Below, piece after piece: positions 1 to 8,400 of a stretch of 64,000 bases of DNA (positions are counted from its first letter, which is position 1; every line of letters starts with the position of its first letter). This DNA is from Dermatemys mawii (taxonomy: Eukaryota > Chordata > Testudines > Dermatemydidae). The notes below the pieces were generated by a model, which searched no databases, was not told where the DNA came from, and saw only the letters and a list, made by a program, of their open reading frames with translations. A program made the translations under genes and the position numbers. The DNA is taken from contig ML677351.1 of assembly GCA_007922305.1 (NCBI GenBank), forward strand, positions 7,987,673 through 8,051,672, read 5' to 3'.

Positions 1-850
1 AGAGAGTTAGTCCAATGAGGCTGAACCAGCTTGTTATCTCTAATCAGGGATGGCGAGGTATTCCTCTAGCAGCTGAACTGGAGGTGTGAACAGCGAGAGA
101 AGAGAAATTGCTCTTGTTGTTAGCTAGCCATTCATAATCCCTATTCAGTCCTGAGTTGATTGTGTCAAATTTGCAAATGAATGGCAGCTCTGCAGTTTCT
201 CTTTGCAGTTTGGTCTTAAAGTTTTTTTGCTTCAATATAGTGACTTTTAAATCTGTAATCGTGTGTGCAGAGAGAATGAAGTGTTCTCCTACAGGTTTTT
301 GTATATTGCCATTCCTGATATCTGATTTGTGTCCATTTATCCTTTTTTGTGGGCACTGTCCAGTTTGGCCAATGTACATAGCAGAGGGACATTGCTGGCA
401 CATAATGGCATATATTACATTGGTAGATGTGCAGTTGAATGAAGCAGTGATGGTGTGGCTGATCTGGTTAGGTCCTGTGATGGTGTTGCTGGTGTAGATA
501 TGTAGGCAGAGTTGGCATCAAAGTTTGTTGCATGGATTGGTTCCCGAGTTAGAGTTATTATGGCACCGTGTGCTGTTGCTGGTGAGAATATGCTTGATGT
601 TGACAGGTTGTCTGTGGGCCAGGACTGGCCTGCCTCCCAAGGCCTGTAAAAGTGAGGGATTGTTGACCAGGATAGATTGTAGATGACTGATGATGCATTG
701 GAGAGGCTTTAACTGAGGACTGTAGATGATGGCCAGTGGTGTTCTGTTGTTTTCTTTCTTGGGCTTGTCTTGCAGCAGCAGGCTTCTGGGTACATGTCTG
801 GCTCTGCTGATCTGTTTCCTGATTTCCTTGTGCAGTTATTGTAGTTTGTA
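1..850 (-). mobile_element. Penelope-like retroelement, copy A (3' part, minus strand)
   Basis: The reverse complement of this stretch matches roughly 1355-2190 on the plus strand, covering the linker, the GIY-YIG endonuclease and the end of the coding region. It continues off the left edge of the window. The inner end is near 849, after which similarity to the other copy stops. It is therefore a 5'-truncated copy that lacks the reverse transcriptase. Penelope-like elements (PLEs) are retroelements combining a telomerase-related RT with a GIY-YIG nuclease, and they are often found as partial tandem or inverted copies. The two arms are very similar by eye, which suggests a single origin or a recent event. 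Confidence 0.85.
44..403 (-). pseudogene. GIY-YIG endonuclease domain of Penelope-like element, copy A
   Basis: This 119-residue open stretch carries the hallmarks of the PLE endonuclease. It begins with a paired-cysteine motif (CQQC, residues 2-5), followed by the YIG motif at residues 10-12 in MYIGQTG, then R21 and H25 in KRINGHKSD, and E40 in VGEH. In GIY-YIG nucleases the YIG tyrosine, the arginine and the glutamate form the active site. The first half of the domain (NVIYAI) lies just upstream in the same frame. The domain nicks target DNA to prime reverse transcription. Here it is a C-terminal fragment without an RT attached, so it is not a working gene. It differs at a few positions from the plus-strand copy at 1785-2144. 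Confidence 0.85.
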
Positions 851-876
851 GTATATATTGTAGTGACAATATATAC
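851..876. repeat. Perfect AT-rich palindrome at the junction of two inverted PLE copies
   Basis: Two 11-base arms, gtatatattgt and its exact reverse complement, flank a 4-base spacer (agtg). The palindrome sits where similarity of copy A ends and the reverse transcriptase of copy B begins. It could be the scar of a template switch or foldback event that created the inverted arrangement. Confidence 0.8.
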
Positions 877-1640
877 CTCCAGACCAGTGGCACCGCTATG
901 GGCACCCGCATGGCCCCACAGTATGCCAACATCTTTATGGCTGACCTGGAACAACGCTTTCTCCACTCTCATCCACTCACGCCCCTTCTCTATCTATGCT
1001 ACATTGATGACATCATCATCATCTGAACCCATGGGAAAGAAACTCTGGAAGAATTCCACCATGATTTCAATAGCTTCCACCCCACCATCCACCTCAGCCT
1101 GGACCAGTCTACAACAGGAGGTCCACTTCCTAGACACCACGGTGCAAATTAATGACGGCCATATCAACACCACCCTATACCGAAAACCTACTGACAGGTA
1201 TGCCTACCTTCATGCCACCAGCTTCCATCCCGGACACACCACATGATCCCTTGTCTACAGCCAAGCACTGAGGTACAATCGTATTTCCTCCAACCCCTCA
1301 GACAGAGACCAACACCTACGAGATCTTCACCAAGCTCTCTCAAAAATACAATACCCACACAAGGATATAAGGACACAGATCAACAGAGCCGGACATGTAC
1401 CCAGAAGCCTGCTGCTGCAAGACAAGCCCAAGAAAGAAAACAACAGAATACCGCTGGCCATCACCTACAGTCCTCAGTTAAAGCCTCTCCAATGCATCAT
1501 CAGTCATCTACAACCCATCCTGGACAACAATCCCTCACTGTCACAGGCCTTGGGAGGCAGGCCAGTCCTGGCCCACAGACAACCTGTCAACATCAAGCAT
1601 ATTCTCACCAGCAACAGCACACCATGCCATAATAACTAAC
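877..1640 (+). pseudogene. Penelope-like reverse transcriptase (C-terminal half, broken)
   Basis: Translation starting at CTC CAG ACC gives [18 protein letters not shown], a PLE RT motif, then CYIDDIIII around 995-1023 with the catalytic YIDD box. The frame hits TGA where a tryptophan is expected just after this box, at about 1024. A frameshift follows near 1110, after which LDTTVQ and LYRKPTDRYAYLH continue in the next frame, as in the downstream RT of PLEs. The N-terminal fingers are absent because the copy starts at the palindromic junction. It is a dead fragment of a telomerase-like RT. Confidence 0.85.
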
Positions 1641-1784
1641 TCGGGAACCAATCCATGCAACAAACTTTGATGCCAACTCTGCCTACATATCTACACAAGC
1701 AATACCATCACAGGACCTAACCAGATCAGCCACACCATCACTGCTTCATTCAACTGCACATCTACCAATGTAATATATGCCATT

Positions 1785-2144
1785 ATGTGCCAGCAATGTC
1801 CCTCTGCTATGTACATTGGCCAAACTGGACAGTGCCCACAAAAAAGGATAAATGGACACAAATCAGATATCAGGAATGGCAATATACAAAAACCTGTAGG
1901 AGAACACTTCATTCTCTCTGCACACACGATTACAGATTTAAAAGTCACTATATTGAAGCAAAAAAACTTTAAGACCAAACTGCAAAGAGAAACTGCAGAG
2001 CTGCCTTTCATTTGCAAATTTGAGACAATCAGCTCAGGGCTGAATAGGGTTTATGAATGGCTAGCTAACTACAAGAGCAGTTTCTTTTCTCTTGCTGTTC
2101 ACACCTCCAGTTCAGCTGCTAGAGGAATACCCTACCATCCCTGA
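1785..2144 (+). pseudogene. GIY-YIG endonuclease domain of Penelope-like element, copy B
   Basis: This 119-residue stretch is nearly identical to the minus-strand copy at 44-403, with the same YIG (residues 10-12), R21, H25 and E40. Differences cluster after residue 80 (for example YEWLANYKS against YEWLANNKS). The preceding NVIYAI, supplying the GIY-like half, is in frame from about 1770. It follows the broken RT of the same element, so it is the C-terminal nuclease of a defective PLE. The domain itself is open. Confidence 0.85.
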
Positions 2145-2251
2145 TTAGAGATAACAAGCTGGTTCAGCCTCATTGGACTAACCCTCTTATCTCTAACCTG
2201 GTTCTTGCCTACGTATTTATACCTGCCCCTGGATACTTCCACTGCATGCAT

Positions 2252-2290
2252 CCAACGAAGTGGGTGTTAGCCCATGAAAGCTTATGCTCT
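2252..2290 (+). other. Decayed hammerhead-ribozyme-like motif in PLE tail
   Basis: The order CCAACGA (decayed from CUGANGA), a 6-bp stem with a GTTA loop (2260-2275), GAAA (2276-2279), then a 3-bp stem AGC/GCT around TTAT, then C2289 is that of a hammerhead core with a tiny helix III. PLEs are known to carry such ribozymes in their terminal repeats. One extra A lies before helix II and no helix I pairing is evident, so this is hammerhead-like and probably inactive. Confidence 0.45.
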
Positions 2291-2369
2291 AATACTTTAG
2301 TTAGTCTTTAAGGTGCCACAGGACTCTTTGTCACTTCTGCAATTCCACGGCTACACCTCTGATTCTTTT

Positions 2370-3144
2370 GGGTACTATGTCTCAGGTAATATCACCTTCA
2401 ATATTTATTTCGTTTTATTTAAAAATCCAGAGGTCTAGCAGGTATACAAAATATAATATAAATGTATACAGTATGTTGACTGAACAACTGTCCCGAAATA
2501 AAAGCATTCAAACCCCCTCAAACTAAGACTCCCTTACCATTCGCTCAGTATCTGTCCATAGAAAATGCCTGGGAAAACCATATAGGTTTTGCAGAAATAA
2601 GATATAGCCAAGAATTCTTAATAATATATTTGCACTTATTTTATAAAGCAAAACAAAAAAAATGAAAAGAAAAGAAACATGAATAGATAAAAACAACCCA
2701 GGATTTACCCTGTTTACTTACTTAACCACATGGCTATAATTGTATTTAGAAAAGCTAGGACATTCATTCACTCAGACAAAAAAATCTGCCACCCTTACAA
2801 TGAGCATTAAATTGCTATGCAACTACTGTCAATAAAAATCAATGGAACTACACCAAGTAATGGACTGCACAATTTGAATCCTACTCTAATCCCATCTGAG
2901 TCTCCTCTGCTTACATGGAGACAGACACAGCTGCTATGGAAGAGTGTGACCTTTCCCTTTCCCTTTAACTCCCCACCCCCTGCTCACAATGGGCCTAACA
3001 AAGGTAAATTGCATACCTCCCCGATAACATCTCATGGGATTGTTCCAAATGCATATTGTAATTGAACATATTTAGGTTCAAGGGAGATTTCCCAGTTGAC
3101 ACTGCTATATACTTGGTACGTCTGTTTTTAGCCTCTCAAAGGGC
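2370..3144. other. No recognisable feature
   Basis: This is AT-rich intron-like sequence. The short ORFs here have no recognisable domain or codon signature. I see no repeat family I can name. Confidence 0.5.
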
Positions 3145-3360
3145 ATGTCTACTTTACAATCAGAGGTGTGATTGCAGCTCACATAGGCATACCCAACCTC
3201 GGTTTACTCTCGTAGACTCCAGTGCAAGCTGCGTAGGCCCACTTGGAATTTTGGGCACACTCTCACGTTCCCAGCCTGCCCTGGCATCTGTGCTGCCATG
3301 TCTTTACTGCTCTTATTAGGTAGAGTGACACAAGCTGCAATCATACCTCGGCAATGCAGG
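3145..3360. mobile_element. Palindromic MITE-like DNA transposon remnant
   Basis: The left side reads GGGCATGTCTACTTTAC, a prefix shared by many sauropsid hAT-type MITEs. An internal inverted repeat pairs AGGTGTGATTGCAGCT near 3163 with AGCTGCAATCATACCT near 3332. The right terminal repeat is eroded and no target duplication is clear. Confidence 0.5.
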
Positions 3361-3521
3361 TATACTCAAAGTCTTAAAAGCTAATTATCAAATTTTGTTC
3401 CCTATGGAATTAACCCCCAACACACCCACCTTCTTCAGTATACTATTGTGAGCAGAACTGGACTTGGAAAACCAAAGTGATAGGTGATTCAATTCCAAGT
3501 TTCAATTTTATCAGAACCCCT

Positions 3522-4203
3522 TTGTAGTGGGGCAGCTGCTTCACTTCAGTAAAAAAGGAGTTAAAACAGCCTGGAGAAGGCTGTTGCTGAGGGGAAAGCA
3601 GAAAATGGGCTGATTGGAGTAGCAGCCACAGCTGTGGCCAGCTCAATCAGGGCCCAGCTGGCCCTTATAAGAAGGCTGTGGCCAGGCGCTGAAGGCAGCT
3701 TCTCTCCAGGCTCAGAAGGAGCAGGCTGCCTGCGGGATAGGATACCTGAGGTGGATCAGTGCTGGAGGAATAAGCAAGGGAGCTGGGGAGCTCCACCCTA
3801 GCAATCCCCCAGGCTGCGGGCCTGAAGTGAAGCCTAAGGAGGATACTGGGGGCTAGGCAAAAGCAGCTGGTCCAAACCCCCCCTTGCCTATGATCACTGG
3901 CTGTTACACTGCAGTCTGCCCCAGGGACTGGGTGCTTGATGATGACTGGCAGTAGCCACGGACTGAGGCAAGGTGGGGGGACAGTGTGTTGGGGGTTCCC
4001 CAGGGAGGAGAGACCCAGAGGCAGAGTGTGGGAGTATTCCCAGAGGGCAGCCCCCGAGGAAAAGGGGCACCGGAGTTCAGAAGGGACATGGGGCCAGCGA
4101 ACAGCGAGACACCAGCCTGCAGACGACAATTTGAGCTGGAAAAAAAGCTAATTCCCAGACGGCCAGCAGGAGGCACCAAAGTGTGAGTTGTCACACTGCT
4201 ACA
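3522..4203. mobile_element. Probable solo LTR
   Basis: This GC-richer block starts TTGTAGTGGGGCAGC and ends TCACACTGCTACA. A 5-bp CCCCT flanks both sides (3517-3521 and 4204-4208) if one leading T is counted as part of the element. CCCTTATAAGAAGG near 3662 could be a TATA box for transcription to the right. The start and end resemble the LTRs at 28869 and 50538 (TGT.RTGGGGC and GTCACA). No internal retroviral or gypsy coding sequence is attached. The boundary choice is uncertain by a base or two. Confidence 0.55.
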
Positions 4204-5141
4204 CCCCTAAATTCTGTTGTGGGGTTTGAGTGATTCATTCAGATAATGGCCCATCTCTGAATGTCAGCTCTATTACAGAAATCCACTGTTGCAATAGGAG
4301 TCCACAACTTGAAAGTCAATATGTCTCCTCCAACAGCTAGGTTTTCTTCAGAAACAAACAGATTTAAAGTATTAATCACTCATAAACTTAAGGATACAGT
4401 GCAATGTGTCATATTTGTCACAGGAGAAGAATTGAAGGAAAAGCAAAACATGGATATCCGTCCCAACAGAGCGAAAAGGCAGCCCCAAACTTTGCTTTGG
4501 GGTCAGTTATCTATGCAAAACATTGGAGGCGGACATCTACCATTTCAGACAAACACATATTTTGGACCAGAGGAGCATGTATGGTAAAAAATCCTTCAGG
4601 ATAGTTGCCAATTTTTCTGGGACAGTCTTTTGTCTGCTCAGTCAACCACTAATCTGTATTTTCTGACAAGTAACTTCTGTTTACAGACAGATGATCTTCA
4701 GCTAAAAATCGTTAAGTGGCATTATCCCTGGAGGTCTTGACCCACTTCCCCTTATTTATTTGTAAGTTCCACAGTTAAACAACTCTCTCTACCTTTGAAC
4801 ACTCTTATGTCTAATATATTTATGTGGCAATGAGACTGCTCATTCCTCAGACAAGGACCAAAATATGGCCAAAATATATTCGGAATCCTACAGAATTAGT
4901 GTCTGTTCTGAACAGCAACTATTCCAAAATCTCCTTTCAAAATATTGTAGTCTCCCATCCACCACAGTAGACAGAGAATTAAAGAAGAATAACTATAAGT
5001 TAGTCTTCAGATTTTTCCAAGAGTAAAATCAGTAATAACAGCAGCTTTGCCTTTGGAACTGCTTCTCAGCATGAGTACAATAGCCTGGAAGAACCACCAA
5101 AGAGCATGCAGAAATTGCATTTCTGAAACTTTCTCCTGCAA
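4204..5141. other. No recognisable feature
   Basis: This is unannotated intron-like sequence between the LTR and the DIRS element. Two overlapping ORFs near 4261-4604 show no domain I recognise. Confidence 0.5.
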
Positions 5142-5362
5142 GAAAAACGGGTTACTTGCCTGTAACTGTTGTTCTTCGAGATGTGTTGCTCATATCCATT
5201 CCAGTTAGGTGTGCACGCACCACGTGCACGGCTGCCGGAAGATTTTTCCCTTAGCAACAGGCTGGGTCGGCTAGGGAGCCCCCTGGAGTGGCGCCGTTAT
5301 GGTGCCGTATATATACCCATGCTGACCCTGCCCCTCCTCAGTTTCTTCTTGCCGGCAGATCC
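5142..5362 (-). repeat. DIRS inverted terminal repeat, 3' side of the element
   Basis: Positions 5200-5350 match the reverse complement of the repeat at 11039-11206 with few differences, including TTTTTCCCTTAGCAACAGG and a GTATATATACCC TATA-like box near 5315. The outer end carries about 25 extra bases (GAAAAACGGGTTACTTGCC onward) that the other terminus lacks. An extension on one terminus only is typical of DIRS elements. Confidence 0.9.
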
Positions 5363-5386
5363 GACAGTGGGGAAGGAGCGGGGGTC

Positions 5387-5486
5387 TGGAATGGATATGA
5401 GCAACACATCTCGAAGAACAACAGTTACAGGCAAGTAACCCGTTTTTCTTCTTCGAGTGCTTGCTCATATGCATTCCAGTTAGGTG
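5387..5486. other. DIRS internal complementary region (circle-junction template)
   Basis: The first part (5387-5448) is a perfect 62-base reverse complement of the left terminus 5142-5203. The second part (5446-5486) is a perfect 41-base reverse complement of the right terminus 11192-11232. They overlap on TTC (5446-5448). Read on the minus strand, this is exactly the joint expected if the two ends were fused sharing GAA. In the DIRS-1 model this region lets the ends be completed and circularised before recombinase-mediated integration. Confidence 0.92.
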
Positions 5487-5572
5487 ACTGCTAGCCCCAT
5501 CTAGGACGAGGGGTCGGATCGACCAACTGCTGAGTGGAGGACCGCCAAGCCGAATGCTGCATCATCCCTGGA

Positions 5573-6709
5573 CTACTGGACGATGGCGTAGTGCGTGGCA
5601 AAGGTGTGGATGGAGGACCAGGTGGCTGCCCTGCAGATGTCCTGGATCGGAACCCATTCTCGGAAGGCCGTTGAGGAGGCTTGCGCCCTGGTGGAATGCG
5701 TGGTGATCTGCTCCGTGGGTCTCCCAGCTAGCTCGTAGCAGGTACGGATGCATGCGGTTATCCAGGAAGAGAGGTGCTGCGCTGAGATCGGCTGCCCCTT
5801 CATCCGGTCTGCTACAGCAACGAAGAGTTGTGTCGACTTTCTAAATGGCTTTGTCCGTTCTAAATAAAACGCAAGAGCCCTACGCACATTGAGCATATGC
5901 AGTTGTTGTTCTTTGCGGGAGGTGTGGGGTTTCGGATAAAAGACCAGGAGAAAAATGTCCTGCTTCATGTGGAAGGGGGACACCACCTTAGGGAGGAAGG
6001 CGGGATGGGGGCGCAGCTGCACCTTGTCCTTGTGGAACACCGTGTAAGGGGGTTCTGACATAAGAGTTCGGATCTCCGAAACCCTACGGGCCGAGGTGAT
6101 GGCCACCAGGAAGGCCACTTTCCATGAGAGATATAATAAGGAGCAAGTGGTGAGGGGCTCAAACGGGGGCAACATGAGCTGGGAGAGGACCAGGTTGAGG
6201 TCCCAGGGTGGGACCGGGTGCTTGACCTGCGGGTATAGGCAGTCCAGACCTTTGAGGAACCTGTAGACCACGGGGTTACAAAAGACCGAGTGGCCGGAGG
6301 TTCCCGGGTGGAAAGCCGAGATGGCTGCCAAATGGACCCAGATGGATGAAATGGAGAGTCCCTGCTGCTTGAGAGAGAGAAGATAGTCCAAGACGGCGGG
6401 TATACTGGCTTCCTCCAGGGTCGTGTTGCTCTGCTCGCACCACCGGGAGAAGCGGGCCCACTTTGCACAGTAGGTCGCTCGGGTAGACGGCTTCCTGCTA
6501 TCCAAGAGCACGTTTTGCACTTCCGCGGAGCATAGGAGCTCCAGACCCCTTAGCCATGCAGGAGCCACGCTGATAGGTGCAGGGATGACAGGTCCGGGTG
6601 GAGCAGGCAGCTGTGGTCCTGAGATATAAGCTTCGGCCAAGGCGGCAGGGGGACGGGCGGTACCACTGATAGCTGGAGGAGGGACAAGTACCAGCACTGT
6701 CTGGGCCAA
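5573..6709 (-). CDS. DIRS tyrosine recombinase (YR), 378 aa, open
   Basis: The family inserts the circular retroelement DNA into the genome by Cre/lambda-integrase chemistry through a 3'-phosphotyrosine. Residues 50-160 resemble the DNA-binding core-binding domain (SRKPSTRATYCAKWARFSRWC at about 71-91 is typical). The catalytic set is visible: R209 in SARRVSEI, H338 and R341 in THSTRA, W364 in AATWSS at the His/Trp position, and nucleophile candidate Y374 in ATHYAIV. The protein ends 4 residues after this tyrosine. The first ATG at 6709 is used; the true start is uncertain because the N-terminus is a Pro-rich linker. Its start overlaps the tail of the RT-RNase H reading frame (to about 6550) in another frame, which is usual in DIRS. 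It has no stop or frameshift, unlike its neighbours. Activity is not shown by sequence alone. Confidence 0.88.
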   Translation of the reverse strand: MAQTVLVLVPPPAISGTARPPAALAEAYISGPQLPAPPGPVIPAPISVAPAWLRGLELLCSAEVQNVLLDSRKPSTRATYCAKWARFSRWCEQSNTTLEEASIPAVLDYLLSLKQQGLSISSIWVHLAAISAFHPGTSGHSVFCNPVVYRFLKGLDCLYPQVKHPVPPWDLNLVLSQLMLPPFEPLTTCSLLYLSWKVAFLVAITSARRVSEIRTLMSEPPYTVFHKDKVQLRPHPAFLPKVVSPFHMKQDIFLLVFYPKPHTSRKEQQLHMLNVRRALAFYLERTKPFRKSTQLFVAVADRMKGQPISAQHLSSWITACIRTCYELAGRPTEQITTHSTRAQASSTAFREWVPIQDICRAATWSSIHTFATHYAIVQ

Positions 6710-8400
6710 GCTGGGGCTATGAGGATCATGTGTGCTTTGTCCCGCTTCGCCTTAATGAGCACCTTGTGAAGCAGTGGGAATGGGGAAAAGGCATAGAGGA
6801 GTTGCCCCGTCCATGGGAGGAGAAAGGCATCCATCAGGGAGCCTGGGGAGCTGCCCCGGAAGGAGCAAAACTGCAAGCACTTTCTGTTCTGTCGGGTGGC
6901 AAAGAGGTCGATCCGGGGAAACCCCTACATGAGGAAGATCACCCGAATGACATCCAGGCGAACAGACCATTCGTGAGAAAGGAACTATCTGCTGAGATGG
7001 TCCGCAAATGTGTTGTGGACTCCCGGGAGAAACGAGGCCACGGGGTGAATTGAGTGGGCTATGCAGAATTCCCACAGTAGAATCGCTTCCTTGCAGAGGG
7101 AGGTCAAGCGCCCCCCCCCCCTTGCTTGTTGATATAGAAGAGTGCGGTCGTGTTGTCTGTTAGCACCATGACACAATGGCCCGTTAGCGTCTCTTTGAAG
7201 GCCTGGCATGCCAGGCGAACTGCCTGCAGTTCTCGGACGTTGATATGCAGATGGAGGTCGGCCACTGACCACCGACCTTGGGTCCTGAGATGCCCAAGGT
7301 GGGCTCCCCACCCCAGATCTGATGCGTCCGTCACCAGGGACATTATTGGTCGGGGTGGGAGGAAGGGAACGCCCTCGCAAACAAGCTGTTGATCTGTCCA
7401 CCAGGCGAGGGTGCCGAGAGTCGGGCCCAGGATGGTGAGGAGGGTGGAGAGGCTGTCCACGTTTGGTTTGTAAACTGAAGCCAGCCATGCCTGGAGCGGG
7501 CGCAAACGTAACCTTGCGTGCTTGGTGACGTATGTGCACGCCGCCATGTGCCCCAGCAGGCTGAGAAAAGATCGGGCCGAGGCAGTCGGGAAGGCACTTA
7601 GGTTGTGTATGGCAGACTGGATACACTGGAAACGGGCCAGTGGGAGGGATGCCCTTACCACTGTGGAGTCTATGAGAGCTCCTATGAACTCCAGCCTCTG
7701 AGTAGGCTGTAAGGCCGATTTCTCCTCGTTGAGGAGAATTCCAAGGCGGGAGAATGTGCGGAGAGTCAACTGAACGTGGGAGGATACCTGCTCCCGCGAG
7801 CTGCCCTTGACCAGCCAGTTGTCGAGATAAGGGTAGACGTGGACCCGGTGTTGCCTGAGAAACGCCACAACCACGGCCATGCATTTGGTGAACACCCTAC
7901 CGTGAAGCGGAGGAAGCGTCTGTGAGCCGGACATACGGCTATGTGAAAATAAGCGTCCTTCATATCGAGGGCAGCGTATCAGTCCCCTGCATCCAATGAG
8001 GAAATGATGGTACCCAAGGAGACCATGCGGAACTTGGACCTGACCAGGTACTTGTTGAGTCCACGCAGGTCCAGGATGGGCCGAAGACCCCCTTTCGCCT
8101 TGGGTATGAGGAAATATCGGGAATAGAACCCCCTTCCTCTGAACTGCTCCGGGACCGCTCGATGGCCCCTAGAGACAGGAGCGATTGAATCTCCTGTGGC
8201 AGGAGTTGCTCGTGAGAGGGGTCCCTGAAGAGGGATGGGGAGGGTGGGTGGGAGGTGGGCGGGGTGGAGAACTGCAGCGAATATCCCACTGCCACCGTGC
8301 GTTAGCACCCACTGGTCGGAGGTGATGGTGGACCAGGCACAGAGGAAGTGGGACAGACGATCTCTGAAGGGAGGATCTGGAAGAGTGGCTGGTACTCTGC
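6550..8400 (-). pseudogene. DIRS reverse transcriptase-RNase H, broken
   Basis: In minus-strand order I read GFYSRYFLIPKAKGG and PILDLRGLNKYL (RT fingers), ALDMKDAYFHIA (first catalytic Asp region), and YPYLDNWLV (catalytic box). Then come the RNase H motifs VTDASDLGWGAHLG, INVRELQAV and LTDNTTALFYINKQ, and finally SFLPGVHNTFADHLSR and AHMILIAPAWPRQ, typical of DIRS polyproteins. Disablements seen are TGA for Trp at 7979-7981, a frameshift after FLRFTVG near 7890-7900, a frameshift at a C11 run (7111-7121), and a stop just before GFPRIDLFATRQN near 6920. The catalytic box is YLDN, not YLDD. In life this would copy the element's RNA into DNA in cis. Confidence 0.88.

Larger units (their letters stand above)
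867..2369 (+). mobile_element. Penelope-like retroelement, copy B (plus strand, 5'-truncated)
   Basis: Reading rightwards, this holds the distal RT, a linker, the GIY-YIG endonuclease and a 3' tail of about 220 bp. The tail includes a TATTTATACCTGCC stretch, a hammerhead-like motif and the sequence AAGGTGCCACAGGACTCTTTG, which I associate with the ends of sauropsid PLEs. The 3' end is placed near 2369, after ACGGCTACACCTCTGATTC. The 5' part of the RT is missing. It is broken by at least one stop and a frameshift and should not be mobile. Confidence 0.85.

Noticed and set aside
863..1246. 127-aa plus-strand ORF
   Set aside because: It is a shifted frame of the Penelope RT; the real motif frame (GTAMGT, YIDD) is different and contains a stop.
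5573..6709. Bacterial or phage integrase contamination
   Set aside because: The recombinase sits in an uninterrupted DIRS element with RT-RNase H and matching terminal repeats, and a second decayed copy exists in the same intron.
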